Source: CAZYME01 sp964648115
GTDB taxonomy: Bacteria; Pseudomonadota; Gammaproteobacteria; Legionellales; Legionellaceae
Direction: 5' to 3'
NCBI GenBank assembly: GCA_964648115.1
Contig: CAZYME010000011.1
Coordinates: 6,729 to 70,728 of the forward strand
DNA length: 64,000 nucleotides
Below are positions 16,721-24,540 of the stretch, piece after piece. Each line of letters begins with the position of its first letter. The stretch's first letter is position 1. Position numbers and translations under genes: made by a program. A model generated the notes under the pieces. The model saw nothing but the letters and a program-made list of their open reading frames with translations, did no database searches and was not told the DNA's origin.

Positions 16721-17974
16721 CTATCCTAAAAAAGGAGACCAAGCAGGCTCTTGCACATCACCCGCACGCGCAGGCAAACGCATTTTAACCCGCCCGTCGA
16801 TGGAGACGATGGATAACACGCCTTTATCTTGATAACGCGTAGCGTAGAGGATCAAACGACCATTAGGAGAAACGGTTGGAGACTCATCCATTTGTGATGA
16901 AGTTAAGGGAGTAATACGACCATTATCAACATCTTGTACCCCAATATTAAATTGCCTATCTTCTCTGTGTAACATGACAATAGATCGTTGATTAGGTGTA
17001 TATGAGGCACGCGCGTTGTAGTTCCCATCGTAAGTCACTCGGGTAATTTTACCGTCAGCTAGTGAAAGTCGGTATATTTGAGGCGATCCACCCCGACCGG
17101 AGGTAAATAACAGCGAACGGCCATCAGGCGCATAACGCGGCTCAGTATCAATAGCGTCGCCAAACGTTAGCTGGGTTAACCGACCTGTAGACATATCCAC
17201 TGTATAAATTTTAGGGCTACCACCTTTTGATAAAACAACAGCGAGGTGTCGTCCATCAGGAGACCAAGATGGCGCACCATTAATACCAGTAAAATCTGTG
17301 AGCAGGCGACGCTTCCCTGATTCAACCGAAACAGTAAATATTTGCGCACGTTTCTTTTCAAACGATACGTAAGCAATTTCTCTAGCATCAGGCGACCATG
17401 TTGGCGACATAATAGGCTCTGTCGAAACCAAAAGGCTTTGTGGATTGCTACCATCTACATCAGCAACATCTAGCGTGTACCGCGTTTTATCTCCGTTTCG
17501 TTGGACCAAAATGTAGGCAATACGCGTAGAAAAAATTCCACGTTCACCGGTTAATTTTTGGTATACCTCATCACTGATGTGATGAGCCAAAGCGCTTAGC
17601 TCATTACCGCTTATTTGATAATCTTTCGCGAGCAATACTCGACCATGCGCTGCCGCATCAGCTAATTCAAAACTCACACTGTAACGATTTGAACCTACCT
17701 GTTGTACCCGACCAGATAAAACACTGTCGGCACCAGCCTGACGCCATACGCCAACACTTGGTTGACCTTGCGTGGGCACAGGGATAATTTTAAATTGGCC
17801 TGACATGCGCAAATCACTTTCAATCGTTCCACCCAACTGTTGCGCTTGTTGGTCGCCAGCAAATGAATTAATAGCGATGGGTAAAGCAGCATTGATACCT
17901 TGTGTTAACTCAAGGTCTACAGCAAACGTAGCTCCCGAAAGAAACAGCAGACAAATTGCAAAAATTCGACTCAT
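16721..17974 (-). CDS. tolB: Tol-Pal system periplasmic protein TolB
   Basis: Periplasmic beta-propeller protein that binds Pal and links the TolQRA motor to the outer membrane during constriction. A signal peptide (IFAICLLFLSGATFAV) is followed by the N-terminal domain and five or so WSPDGR-type propeller blades (SPTWSPDAREIAYVS, APSWSPDGRHLAVV, EPRYAPDGRSLLFT, SYTPNQRSIVML, SPTVSPNGRLILYA). The start has GGGGGTAAT upstream, within the tolA stop region. 417 residues. Last gene of tolQRAB; pal and cpoB do not follow. Confidence 0.96.
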   Translation of the reverse strand: MSRIFAICLLFLSGATFAVDLELTQGINAALPIAINSFAGDQQAQQLGGTIESDLRMSGQFKIIPVPTQGQPSVGVWRQAGADSVLSGRVQQVGSNRYSVSFELADAAAHGRVLLAKDYQISGNELSALAHHISDEVYQKLTGERGIFSTRIAYILVQRNGDKTRYTLDVADVDGSNPQSLLVSTEPIMSPTWSPDAREIAYVSFEKKRAQIFTVSVESGKRRLLTDFTGINGAPSWSPDGRHLAVVLSKGGSPKIYTVDMSTGRLTQLTFGDAIDTEPRYAPDGRSLLFTSGRGGSPQIYRLSLADGKITRVTYDGNYNARASYTPNQRSIVMLHREDRQFNIGVQDVDNGRITPLTSSQMDESPTVSPNGRLILYATRYQDKGVLSIVSIDGRVKMRLPARAGDVQEPAWSPFLG

Positions 17975-17980
17975 AACACA

Positions 17981-18940
17981 TTACCCCCTAGCATTCTCTG
18001 GTCTTACGGTTAAGCTAATATCACGAAATAAATTAAACGTATCTGGATCGCTAGGTACTGGTAGCGGAGATGCCTTATAAATAGCAGATTGAGCTGAACG
18101 ATCAAGTACAGGATCCCCGCTGCTGCGTATCAAGCTTACCTCAAGTACCGCACCATCTGGGGCTAGCCGTATACGAAATTGGCTAGACATACTACTATTC
18201 GCGTTTTCTGGCAGAATCCAACGCCGACTGATCGCATCGATGATCAGTGCTTTGTATTTATCGACTTCCCCTGCAATACGTGTATTTTTATCAGCATCCA
18301 AAGCCGCCTGTTGTGCTGCAGCTTGTGCCGCGGCTTTTTGTTTCTGTGCTAAATCACTTTTGGCTTTTGCTTCTCTTGCTTGCTCCGCACGTGCCAGATC
18401 AGCAGCCTTTTTCTTTTCTAATTCAGCTAATTTTGCAGCCTCTTGCTGTTGTTTTTTCTGCAATTGAATTTGCTGATTTTTCATTTCCGCAATACTTTTT
18501 TCCTGAGCGGCTTTTTCTGCTGCCATTTGTTTTAGGCGGCGTTGATCTTCGGCCAACTGTTTGTCACGTGCAATAGCAAGTTTGGCAGCCTCACTTTTTA
18601 ATTTTTCTAAACGTAACTGTTCTTCTACTCGCTGCTTTCTTGCTGCATCCGCTTGCTGAGTAAGCATTTTTTGTCTACTTTCTTCTGCTTGTTTTTGGTG
18701 TAAACGCTCCTCTTTTAAGCGATTAACGGTTTTCATGACGTCTTCGCTATTCACACTCACAGCTTTTATAGCTTCTTTCTGCTCAAGCTCCATGGGCTGT
18801 GATTGGCTATATTGAGGTTGTTTTGCTGCGACTAACACTGGCCGCGCACTCGTTGATTCAATCAATAGCACAATTGCTATTAACACATGCAGTGTCAGTG
18901 CTGCAAAAAATGCATTTCGATAACTAAGTGATTCTATCAC
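17981..18940 (-). CDS. tolA: TolA cell-envelope spanning protein
   Basis: Inner-membrane anchored protein linking TolQR to TolB and Pal. Domain order: one N-terminal membrane helix (FAALTLHVLIAIVLLIES), a long Lys/Ala/Glu/Gln-rich helical rod (residues about 55-225), and a C-terminal TolA III domain with AISRRWILPENANSSMSSQ and FRIRLAPDGAVLEVSLIRSS. The start is GTG overlapping the tolR stop by four bases (GTGA). 319 residues; the rod is shorter than in E. coli. Confidence 0.94.
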   Translation of the reverse strand: MIESLSYRNAFFAALTLHVLIAIVLLIESTSARPVLVAAKQPQYSQSQPMELEQKEAIKAVSVNSEDVMKTVNRLKEERLHQKQAEESRQKMLTQQADAARKQRVEEQLRLEKLKSEAAKLAIARDKQLAEDQRRLKQMAAEKAAQEKSIAEMKNQQIQLQKKQQQEAAKLAELEKKKAADLARAEQAREAKAKSDLAQKQKAAAQAAAQQAALDADKNTRIAGEVDKYKALIIDAISRRWILPENANSSMSSQFRIRLAPDGAVLEVSLIRSSGDPVLDRSAQSAIYKASPLPVPSDPDTFNLFRDISLTVRPENARG

Positions 18941-19404
18941 GCTTGATTCCCCTCACTTGTGTCTGCAGAGTCCGTAAGTAACCCAACCTGCTCAGCCCCT
19001 GCTTGTTTTAACAGGCTCATCGCTGTAACCACTTTACCGTAAGGAACACCTTGATCACCTTTTACCAAAACATTTAAAGCTTGCCCTGCTTGGCGAGCTA
19101 ACTCTAATTCTGCAGCAACTCGTACCATAAGTGCCTGAGGATCAATAGGCAAACTCGGATTCGTATGAAGATTTAGAAAAAAATCTCCCTCGCGATTAAC
19201 CGACACAATAATAGGCTCGCGATCAGCAGCTTTAACTGAAGAGCTAGCCGCTTTTGGTAAATCAACTGTGACACCTTGGGTTAATATGGGTGCAGTAATC
19301 ATAAAAATGACCAGCAGCACCAACATGACGTCAATGTAAGGAACAACATTAATCTCTGACATGGGGTTTTGGCGTCGATTTTTTCTGTTTCTCATTCGAC
19401 TCAT
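18937..19404 (-). CDS. tolR: TolR, proton-channel subunit
   Basis: ExbD/TolR family. It has a short cytosolic Arg/Asn-rich N-terminus, one membrane helix with the proton-relay Asp (VVPYIDVMLVLLVIFMITAP), then a periplasmic domain with GVTVDLPKA and VLVKGDQGVPYGKVVTAM. 155 residues, typical. ATGA overlap with tolQ and GTGA overlap with tolA show tight translational coupling. Confidence 0.96.
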   Translation of the reverse strand: MSRMRNRKNRRQNPMSEINVVPYIDVMLVLLVIFMITAPILTQGVTVDLPKAASSSVKAADREPIIVSVNREGDFFLNLHTNPSLPIDPQALMVRVAAELELARQAGQALNVLVKGDQGVPYGKVVTAMSLLKQAGAEQVGLLTDSADTSEGNQA

Positions 19405-20075
19405 CCTCTTACCGATACGCCTGTTTGCTGCGCAATCAAAGCAACCAATTCTTCTTGAAATAAATCATAACGATTAAGCAAGGCATTGGCGCGTGTGGTG
19501 TATCGATTATACGCAATAACGGCTGGGATGGCTGTAAAAAGACCCAGCGCTGTAGCGACTAAGGCCTCGGATATACCTGGAGCCACCATAGCGATAGTTG
19601 CTTGTTGTGCCTGCCCTAAAGCTTGAAGCGTTGTCATAATCCCTAATACAGTCCCAAATAATCCAACATAGGGGGCAATTGAGCCTACCGATGCAAATAG
19701 GGGAAGATGTTGTTCCAAAGATTCAGCCTCCTTTGCCTGGCTGATTTGCATAACTCGCTGAATGGGCTCAAGCGCAACTACGCCTTGTTGACGAACTCGC
19801 ATAAATTCTTTAAATCCGGCATGAAAGATTGCTGCCATACCCTGCTGCTCTGTAGCATTGCTGTCTACATCTGCGTAAAGTTTACTTAAATCACCACTCG
19901 CCCAAAAACGTTGGTGAAACGCCTCATATTGCTGCCGTTTCATTTTAAAATACCAGGCACGCTGTAAAATGAGTGTCCAAGATACAATCGATGCCGCGAG
20001 TAAGATCAGCATGACTAGCTTTACAACCATTCCGGCTTGGAAAAAATAACCTAAAATACTCATGTGATTAACCAC
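19401..20075 (-). CDS. tolQ: TolQ, proton-channel subunit
   Basis: MotA/TolQ/ExbB family motor protein with three membrane helices: residues about 12-35, then SVGSIAPYVGLFGTVLGIMT near 130-150 and ALVATALGLFTAIPAVIAYN near 170-190. The conserved Gly/Thr helix pattern is intact. The GTG at 20075 has AGGAG five bases before it, so I prefer it to the ATG at 20063. 224 residues. First gene of tolQRAB; separated from ybgC by a block of repeats. Confidence 0.95.
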   Translation of the reverse strand: MVNHMSILGYFFQAGMVVKLVMLILLAASIVSWTLILQRAWYFKMKRQQYEAFHQRFWASGDLSKLYADVDSNATEQQGMAAIFHAGFKEFMRVRQQGVVALEPIQRVMQISQAKEAESLEQHLPLFASVGSIAPYVGLFGTVLGIMTTLQALGQAQQATIAMVAPGISEALVATALGLFTAIPAVIAYNRYTTRANALLNRYDLFQEELVALIAQQTGVSVRG

Positions 20076-20105
20076 GTTTTCTCCTTTTGCAAAACTTTAT
20101 GTTAA

Positions 20106-20276
20106 TGTGGCACTTCGTGCATTTGTTGGGCCATAGGCCCAACCTACGTTTTAATTTACCAATCCTTCGGCTGTGGCACTTCGTGCTCTTGTTGGGTCAA
20201 TGACCCAACCTACGTTTAAAATTTATCAATCATGTAGGTTGGGCCCATGGCCCAACAACCGCGCGAAGCGCCACCA
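20106..20276. repeat. Three tandem family B palindromes between ybgC and tolQ
   Basis: Three units in a row: GTGGCACTTCGTGCATTTGT with TTGGGCCATAGGCCCAACCTACG, a second GTGGCACTTCGTGC unit with GTTGGGTCAATGACCCAAC, and an inverted third GTAGGTTGGGCCCATGGCCC ending GCGCGAAGCGCCACC. They can fold into large hairpins and separate the tol genes from ybgC-ruvB, which are usually close together. Confidence 0.8.
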
Positions 20277-20282
20277 CATGTT

Positions 20283-20675
20283 TTAAACTTGCCAATTCCC
20301 CGGCAGCCGCTTTGGCTTTAAATTTTTATCCACACACACAACCAGAATAGTCGCCTCACTCAGCAACTGCTCTGTTGGGCTGTACATCCTTTGCTTAAAC
20401 AAAAGACTACATGCCTTTTGTCGTTCGCATGTTGTCTTGATGGTTAAAACATCATCCAATCGTGCTGGAAGAATATAACGTATATGGATGTCATGAATGG
20501 CAAAATGTGTATCATATCCTGCCATCGTAGTCAAAGATAATCCATTTTCTCGCAGTAATTCCGTACGAGCTCGTTCAAAAAAACGTAAATGATTCGCGTG
20601 GTAAACGATCCCCATTTGATCAGTATCTTCTATATACACCCTATATGTGAAGCAATGTTCTATATCTTCTTTCAT
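20283..20675 (-). CDS. ybgC: Acyl-CoA thioesterase YbgC (Tol-Pal associated)
   Basis: Hotdog-fold thioesterase commonly encoded with tol genes. The active-site motif is intact: YIEDTDQMGIVYHANHLRFFERARTE. The frame extends 11 codons into ruvB, but ATG at 20675 (MKEDIEHCFTYRVY), four bases past the ruvB stop, matches the family N-terminus; that gives 130 residues. It is downstream of ruvB in one operon. The physiological substrate is uncertain in any organism. Confidence 0.92.
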   Translation of the reverse strand: MKEDIEHCFTYRVYIEDTDQMGIVYHANHLRFFERARTELLRENGLSLTTMAGYDTHFAIHDIHIRYILPARLDDVLTIKTTCERQKACSLLFKQRMYSPTEQLLSEATILVVCVDKNLKPKRLPGNWQV

Positions 20676-20679
20676 TGAC

Positions 20680-21690
20680 TTAATCACTTTCAGCCATAGC
20701 AATGCCAAAATGCTGATAGGCTAATTGAGTAGCGATGCGCCCTCTGGAAGTCCGCATTAAAAAGCCTTGCTGGATAAGATATGGTTCCAAGACATCTTCA
20801 ATTGTACCCTTTTCTTCACCAATAGCGGCAGCAATACTATCCACGCCCACAGGCCCACCATCGAAGCGCTCAATGATCGCAAGCAGTAATTTTCTATCCA
20901 TAATATCAAACCCATGCCGATCTACGCGCAACATTTCTAGCGCAAGATGAGCTATATCTTGGGTAATCACCCCAGTCCCTTTCACTTCTGCATAATCCCG
21001 TACACGGCGTAAAAGACGGTTTGCAATCCGGGGAGTTCCGCGAGCACGTAGAGCTATTTCCTGCGCTCCTTGGCTGTCAGTTGTAACATGAAGCAACTTT
21101 GCTGAACGCGTTACAATGTGGGTTAAAGCCTCCACAGAGTAGAACTCTAAGCGTTGCACAATCCCAAAACGGTCACGCAACGGCGATGTTAGAGAGCCGG
21201 CACGTGTTGTTGCACCAACCAAGGTAAATGGTGGCAACTCTAATTTGATTGAACGTGCCGCTGGCCCCTCACCAATCATGATATCTAATTTATAGTCTTC
21301 CATAGCGGGGTATAAAATTTCTTCGATAACGGGGCTTAGGCGATGAATTTCATCAATAAATAACACGTCATTTTCTTGAAGATTAGTCAAAATAGCAGCG
21401 ATATCACCTGCCCGCTCAAGAACAGGCCCTGACGTTTGGCGCAGGCCTACACCCATTTCATGCGCAATGATATTCGCTAATGTTGTTTTTCCAAGACCTG
21501 GGGGGCCAAAAATAAGCACGTGATCAAGTGCATCTTGGCGTTTAATGGCTGCATCTATAAAAATACGCATTTGCGATCGTACTTCGTCCTGCCCAATATA
21601 TTCATCAAGACTTAATGGGCGTATAGCCCTGTCTAAGACATCCTCAGATACCATTGGTTGCGTACTGATTAAGCGATCACTTTCCAGCAT
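20680..21690 (-). CDS. ruvB: Holliday junction branch-migration ATPase RuvB
   Basis: AAA+ motor that drives branch migration with RuvA. Motifs: Walker A GPPGLGKTTLA near residue 64, Walker B VLFIDEIHRL near 110, sensor 1 LVGATTRAG near 158, the Arg finger region LTSPLRDRFGI near 170, and the C-terminal winged helix ending LMRTSRGRIAT. 336 residues. ruvA and ruvC are not beside it. Confidence 0.97.
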   Translation of the reverse strand: MLESDRLISTQPMVSEDVLDRAIRPLSLDEYIGQDEVRSQMRIFIDAAIKRQDALDHVLIFGPPGLGKTTLANIIAHEMGVGLRQTSGPVLERAGDIAAILTNLQENDVLFIDEIHRLSPVIEEILYPAMEDYKLDIMIGEGPAARSIKLELPPFTLVGATTRAGSLTSPLRDRFGIVQRLEFYSVEALTHIVTRSAKLLHVTTDSQGAQEIALRARGTPRIANRLLRRVRDYAEVKGTGVITQDIAHLALEMLRVDRHGFDIMDRKLLLAIIERFDGGPVGVDSIAAAIGEEKGTIEDVLEPYLIQQGFLMRTSRGRIATQLAYQHFGIAMAESD

Positions 21691-21818
21691 TGAATGGGCA
21701 GAGTTGGTGTGGGTTATAGCATTCTAACACAGCTTTTATTGGTATATAATCCGTAACCAGTACTACATATCATTAAGAACCATTTTTAGCACATACTGAT
21801 CAAATCATCGCGACCATA

Positions 21819-21855
21819 TATAGCCCGCATTACGCTTCGCTCCATACGGGCTACA
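21819..21855. repeat. REP-like palindrome, family A (inverted)
   Basis: TAGCCCGCATTACGCTTCGC followed by TCCATACGGGCTACAT. The ends pair perfectly. It lies just before the NagX-like gene and may sit in its leader. Confidence 0.8.
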
Positions 21856-21871
21856 TATTTAAGGATTATTT

Positions 21872-23230
21872 TTGAATATAAATATGAAACAAACTAGATT
21901 GTTATCTCTTGATGTTTTCCGCGGAATTACTGTCGCTCTAATGATATTGGTCAATAGCCCTGGGAATGAAAAGCCATATGTATGGCTGGACCACTCGGAA
22001 TGGAATGGCTCTACGTTAGCTGATTTCGTCTTTCCATTCTTTATTTTTATTGTCGGTGTTTCATTGGCGTTTACTTTAACTAAAGCCCGCTCTAAGACTC
22101 TAACAGACTACTCACCCGCGTCCCGGGGGGGGGGGGGCGGGGGGCGGAAAAAAAACACAAAAAAAGGAACCCCCGCCAACACCCCCGGCGCATCCGGCTG
22201 CCCGAAGAACTCCGGCAGCAGGGNNNNNNNNNNTCACGCCCGCCCTAACACTCAACCCCACTACCCCCCCGCGCCCCGCGGCTGGCCGGCGGTACCCAGC
22301 AACCCCCCAACACCAGGGCCGCCGGGGGACAAGCCGCGGGACGTGGGGCTTAGGTGGAAACGAGCAGTTATTTTTAAAATTTTAAAGCGTTCTGTTATTT
22401 TATTTTTAATTGGATTGCTGCTCAATGCGTTCCCTCATCATTTTGATTTTGCAAGCATCCGAGTGTTTGGCGTCTTACAACGCATCGCCATTTGTTATTT
22501 TGTTGCCGCTCTACTATTTCTGACTACAAAAATCTCCACACAAGCCATTATTATGATGGCCTTAATGATTGGCTACTGGCTGCTCATGACGATGTTGCCT
22601 GGATCATACGACTTAACCCCGCAAGGGAATTTCGCTGCCTACGTGGATAGACAGATTTTTTCATCAGCGCATTTATATGGCAAAGTATTCGACCCGGAAG
22701 GGTTACTAAGCACTTTACCTGCAATTGCAACCACCCTCTTAGGAAATCTAACCGGGGCCTGGTTGCTTTCAACACACTCTCACAAAAAGAAGCTCGCTGG
22801 CATGACCATTGCGGGTTTTTTAGCTTTATTAGCAGGCTGGGTATGGGGATTATGGTTTCCAATCAATAAAGCATTGTGGACAAGCTCTTTTGTCTTATGG
22901 ACCGGTGGTTTTGCCCTGATTTTTTTAGCGTGTTGCTATTGGTTGATTGAAGTGAAAGATGTAAAAAAATGGGCAAGACCTTTTGAGATTTTTGGTATTA
23001 ATGCCATGCTTGCTTATGTTTTGCATGTCTTTTTCTTAAAAATTCAAGCGTTTATTTCCATACCACGAAGCGATGGAACGTCAGGGAATTTGCGCTTATA
23101 TATCACCGATCACCTCTTTAGCTGGGCCTCTTTGCAAAACGCCGCTCTATTATATGCTTGTGCTTATACGATACTTTGGTTGTTGGTGATATGGTTATTC
23201 GTTGCTAGAAAATCAAATAATACCAAATAA
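21872..23230 (+). CDS. NagX-like membrane acyltransferase (DUF5009/DUF1624), interrupted by an assembly gap
   Basis: Multi-pass protein related to heparan-alpha-glucosaminide N-acetyltransferase and NagX. The N-terminus LLSLDVFRGITVALMILVNS with the PGNEKPYVWLDHSEWNG loop is characteristic. After the gap, helices continue from FKILKRSVILFLIGLLLNAF through GVLQRIAICYF, TLPAIATTLLGNLTGAWLLS and PFEIFGINAMLAYVLHVFF. The TTG at 21872 has AAGGA upstream; ATG 21884 is an alternative. Bases 22110-22360 are artefactual, so the true length is likely near 370 residues rather than the apparent 452. Substrate unknown; possibly sugar acetylation in cell-wall recycling. Confidence 0.8.
   Translation: MNINMKQTRLLSLDVFRGITVALMILVNSPGNEKPYVWLDHSEWNGSTLADFVFPFFIFIVGVSLAFTLTKARSKTLTDYSPASRGGGGGGRKKNTKKGTPANTPGASGCPKNSGSRXXXXHARPNTQPHYPPAPRGWPAVPSNPPTPGPPGDKPRDVGLRWKRAVIFKILKRSVILFLIGLLLNAFPHHFDFASIRVFGVLQRIAICYFVAALLFLTTKISTQAIIMMALMIGYWLLMTMLPGSYDLTPQGNFAAYVDRQIFSSAHLYGKVFDPEGLLSTLPAIATTLLGNLTGAWLLSTHSHKKKLAGMTIAGFLALLAGWVWGLWFPINKALWTSSFVLWTGGFALIFLACCYWLIEVKDVKKWARPFEIFGINAMLAYVLHVFFLKIQAFISIPRSDGTSGNLRLYITDHLFSWASLQNAALLYACAYTILWLLVIWLFVARKSNNTK
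22110..22360. other. Assembly gap with unreliable flanking sequence
   Basis: A run of 10 N at 22224-22233 is flanked by abruptly GC-rich, homopolymer-laden sequence (a 13-base G run near 22126, and AAAAAAAAC). It bears no relation to the membrane protein encoded on both sides. It replaces a loop that is normally about 10-20 residues, so this is low-quality read sequence joined at a contig break. Confidence 0.9.
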
Positions 23231-23246
23231 CATTTTGGAGAAAAAC

Positions 23247-24254
23247 ATGCATTCAACAGGGCATTTCCCTGCCGTACGGCCCAGACGCTTAAGAGGAGGT
23301 GCTAATATTCGCGAGTTGGTGCAGGAAACCGGCCTAAACGTGAATAAATTTGTTTTACCTTTATTTATAAGGCATGGCTCAGGGATCAAAAACCCGATTG
23401 CGTCTATGCCTGGGCATTTTCAACTTAGCGTTGATTACTTGGATCAAGAAATAAATTCCTTATGGGATTTAGGCATCAAACGCATTATGCTATTTGGCAT
23501 TCCTGAGCATAAAGATGCGCTGGGAAAAGACGCCTACTCCAAGCATGGCATCATTCAAAAAGCGATCCCCGTTATCAAAAAAATAGCCCCTGATATGCTA
23601 GTGATGTCAGATATATGTTGTTGTGAATATACTGACCATGGGCACTGTGGCGTTGTTGTTGATCAAAAAAACAGCAGTGAAGTCTGCGTGGACAATGACA
23701 AGACATTAGATTTGTTAGCGAAGCAAGCTGTTAGTCATGCCAAAGCAGGCGCTGATATTCTGGCACCCAGTGGAAATATGGACGGGATGGTGCAAGCAAT
23801 TCGAAAAGCACTGGATGATGCAGGCTACCCTCACCTTCCTATTTTGAGTTACTCGGTTAAATACGCTTCATCCATGTATGGGCCTTTCCGCCAAGCAGCA
23901 GAAGGCGCGCCTCAATTTGGCGATCGCCGTACTTATCAAATGGATTATGCAAATGCATCTGAAGCTCTACGTGAATGCGCACTTGATGCTCAGGAAGGTG
24001 CCGACATGCTGATGGTAAAGCCGGCTCACACATATCTTGATATTATTTATCGCGTAAAAGAGGCATTTCCCTACTTGCCATTAGCGGCGTATCACACCAG
24101 TGGAGAGTTCGCCATGATTAAAGCTGCGGCAGAAAAGGGATGGATTGACGAACGCAAAGCCGTATTGGAAATACTTACATCCATTCACCGAGCTGGGGCT
24201 GATTTTATCATTACGTATTATGCTAAAGAAGTTGCGGAGTGGATGCGGTCTTAA
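23247..24254 (+). CDS. hemB: Delta-aminolevulinic acid dehydratase (porphobilinogen synthase)
   Basis: Condenses two 5-aminolevulinate molecules to porphobilinogen in heme synthesis. The metal-binding Cys cluster SDICCCEYTDHGHCG (near residue 120) is of the zinc type. The two catalytic Lys are in LSYSVKYASSMYGPFR and MLMVKPAHTYLDI. The frame opens further upstream, but ATG at 23247 (MHSTGHFPAVRPRRLR) has TTGGAG six bases before it and matches family N-termini. 335 residues. Confidence 0.96.
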   Translation: MHSTGHFPAVRPRRLRGGANIRELVQETGLNVNKFVLPLFIRHGSGIKNPIASMPGHFQLSVDYLDQEINSLWDLGIKRIMLFGIPEHKDALGKDAYSKHGIIQKAIPVIKKIAPDMLVMSDICCCEYTDHGHCGVVVDQKNSSEVCVDNDKTLDLLAKQAVSHAKAGADILAPSGNMDGMVQAIRKALDDAGYPHLPILSYSVKYASSMYGPFRQAAEGAPQFGDRRTYQMDYANASEALRECALDAQEGADMLMVKPAHTYLDIIYRVKEAFPYLPLAAYHTSGEFAMIKAAAEKGWIDERKAVLEILTSIHRAGADFIITYYAKEVAEWMRS

Positions 24255-24260
24255 GAGTCC

Positions 24261-24300
24261 GAGCCGCGACCGTAAGGGAATGCCCCTACGGTCGCGGCTC
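24261..24300 (+). terminator. GC-rich hairpin after hemB
   Basis: GAGCCGCGACCGTAAGGG and CCCCTACGGTCGCGGCTC pair over 18 bp with one mismatch around a four-base loop, six bases past the hemB stop. No T-run follows, so termination is likely but not certain; it might be a REP-like unit. Confidence 0.5.
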
Positions 24301-24307
24301 GTAGGGT

Positions 24308-24509
24308 GTTATTGAATAATTAGCTCTGTTCCTCTTCACGGCATTAAGTTAAGAGACTTTGTCATTCCCGCGAAGGCGGGAATCTATCCCTGACTCAGGC
24401 TAGGAGACATGGGAGAAATGGATCCCCGCCTTCGCGGGGACGACAGTCTTCGTTAACATAATGACAGTGGAGCCTTCTTCATCACGAAAGGAGCTAATTA
24501 TTCAACAAC
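24308..24509. mobile_element. MITE-like family C copy 2 nested in a second inverted repeat
   Basis: The inner element (24338-24470) matches copies 1 and 3: GGCATTAAGTTAAGAGACTT, GTCATTCCCGCGAAGGCGGG, then CGCGGGGACGACAG and AATGACAGTGG. It is enclosed by a 19-bp outer inverted repeat, GTTATTGAATAATTAGCTC at 24308-24326 and GAGCTAATTATTCAACAAC at 24491-24509, suggesting it jumped into an older palindromic element. Confidence 0.7.
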
Positions 24510-24540
24510 GCTGCTCGGAGTGAGGAGGCACGGCGCCTGC

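Noticed and set aside
20106..20276. CRISPR array
   Set aside because: Units are palindromic, imperfect, variably oriented and unevenly spaced, with no unique spacers of constant length and no cas genes.
22110..22360. Horizontally acquired GC-rich island
   Set aside because: The segment contains Ns and homopolymer runs and breaks a gene; an assembly artefact explains it better.
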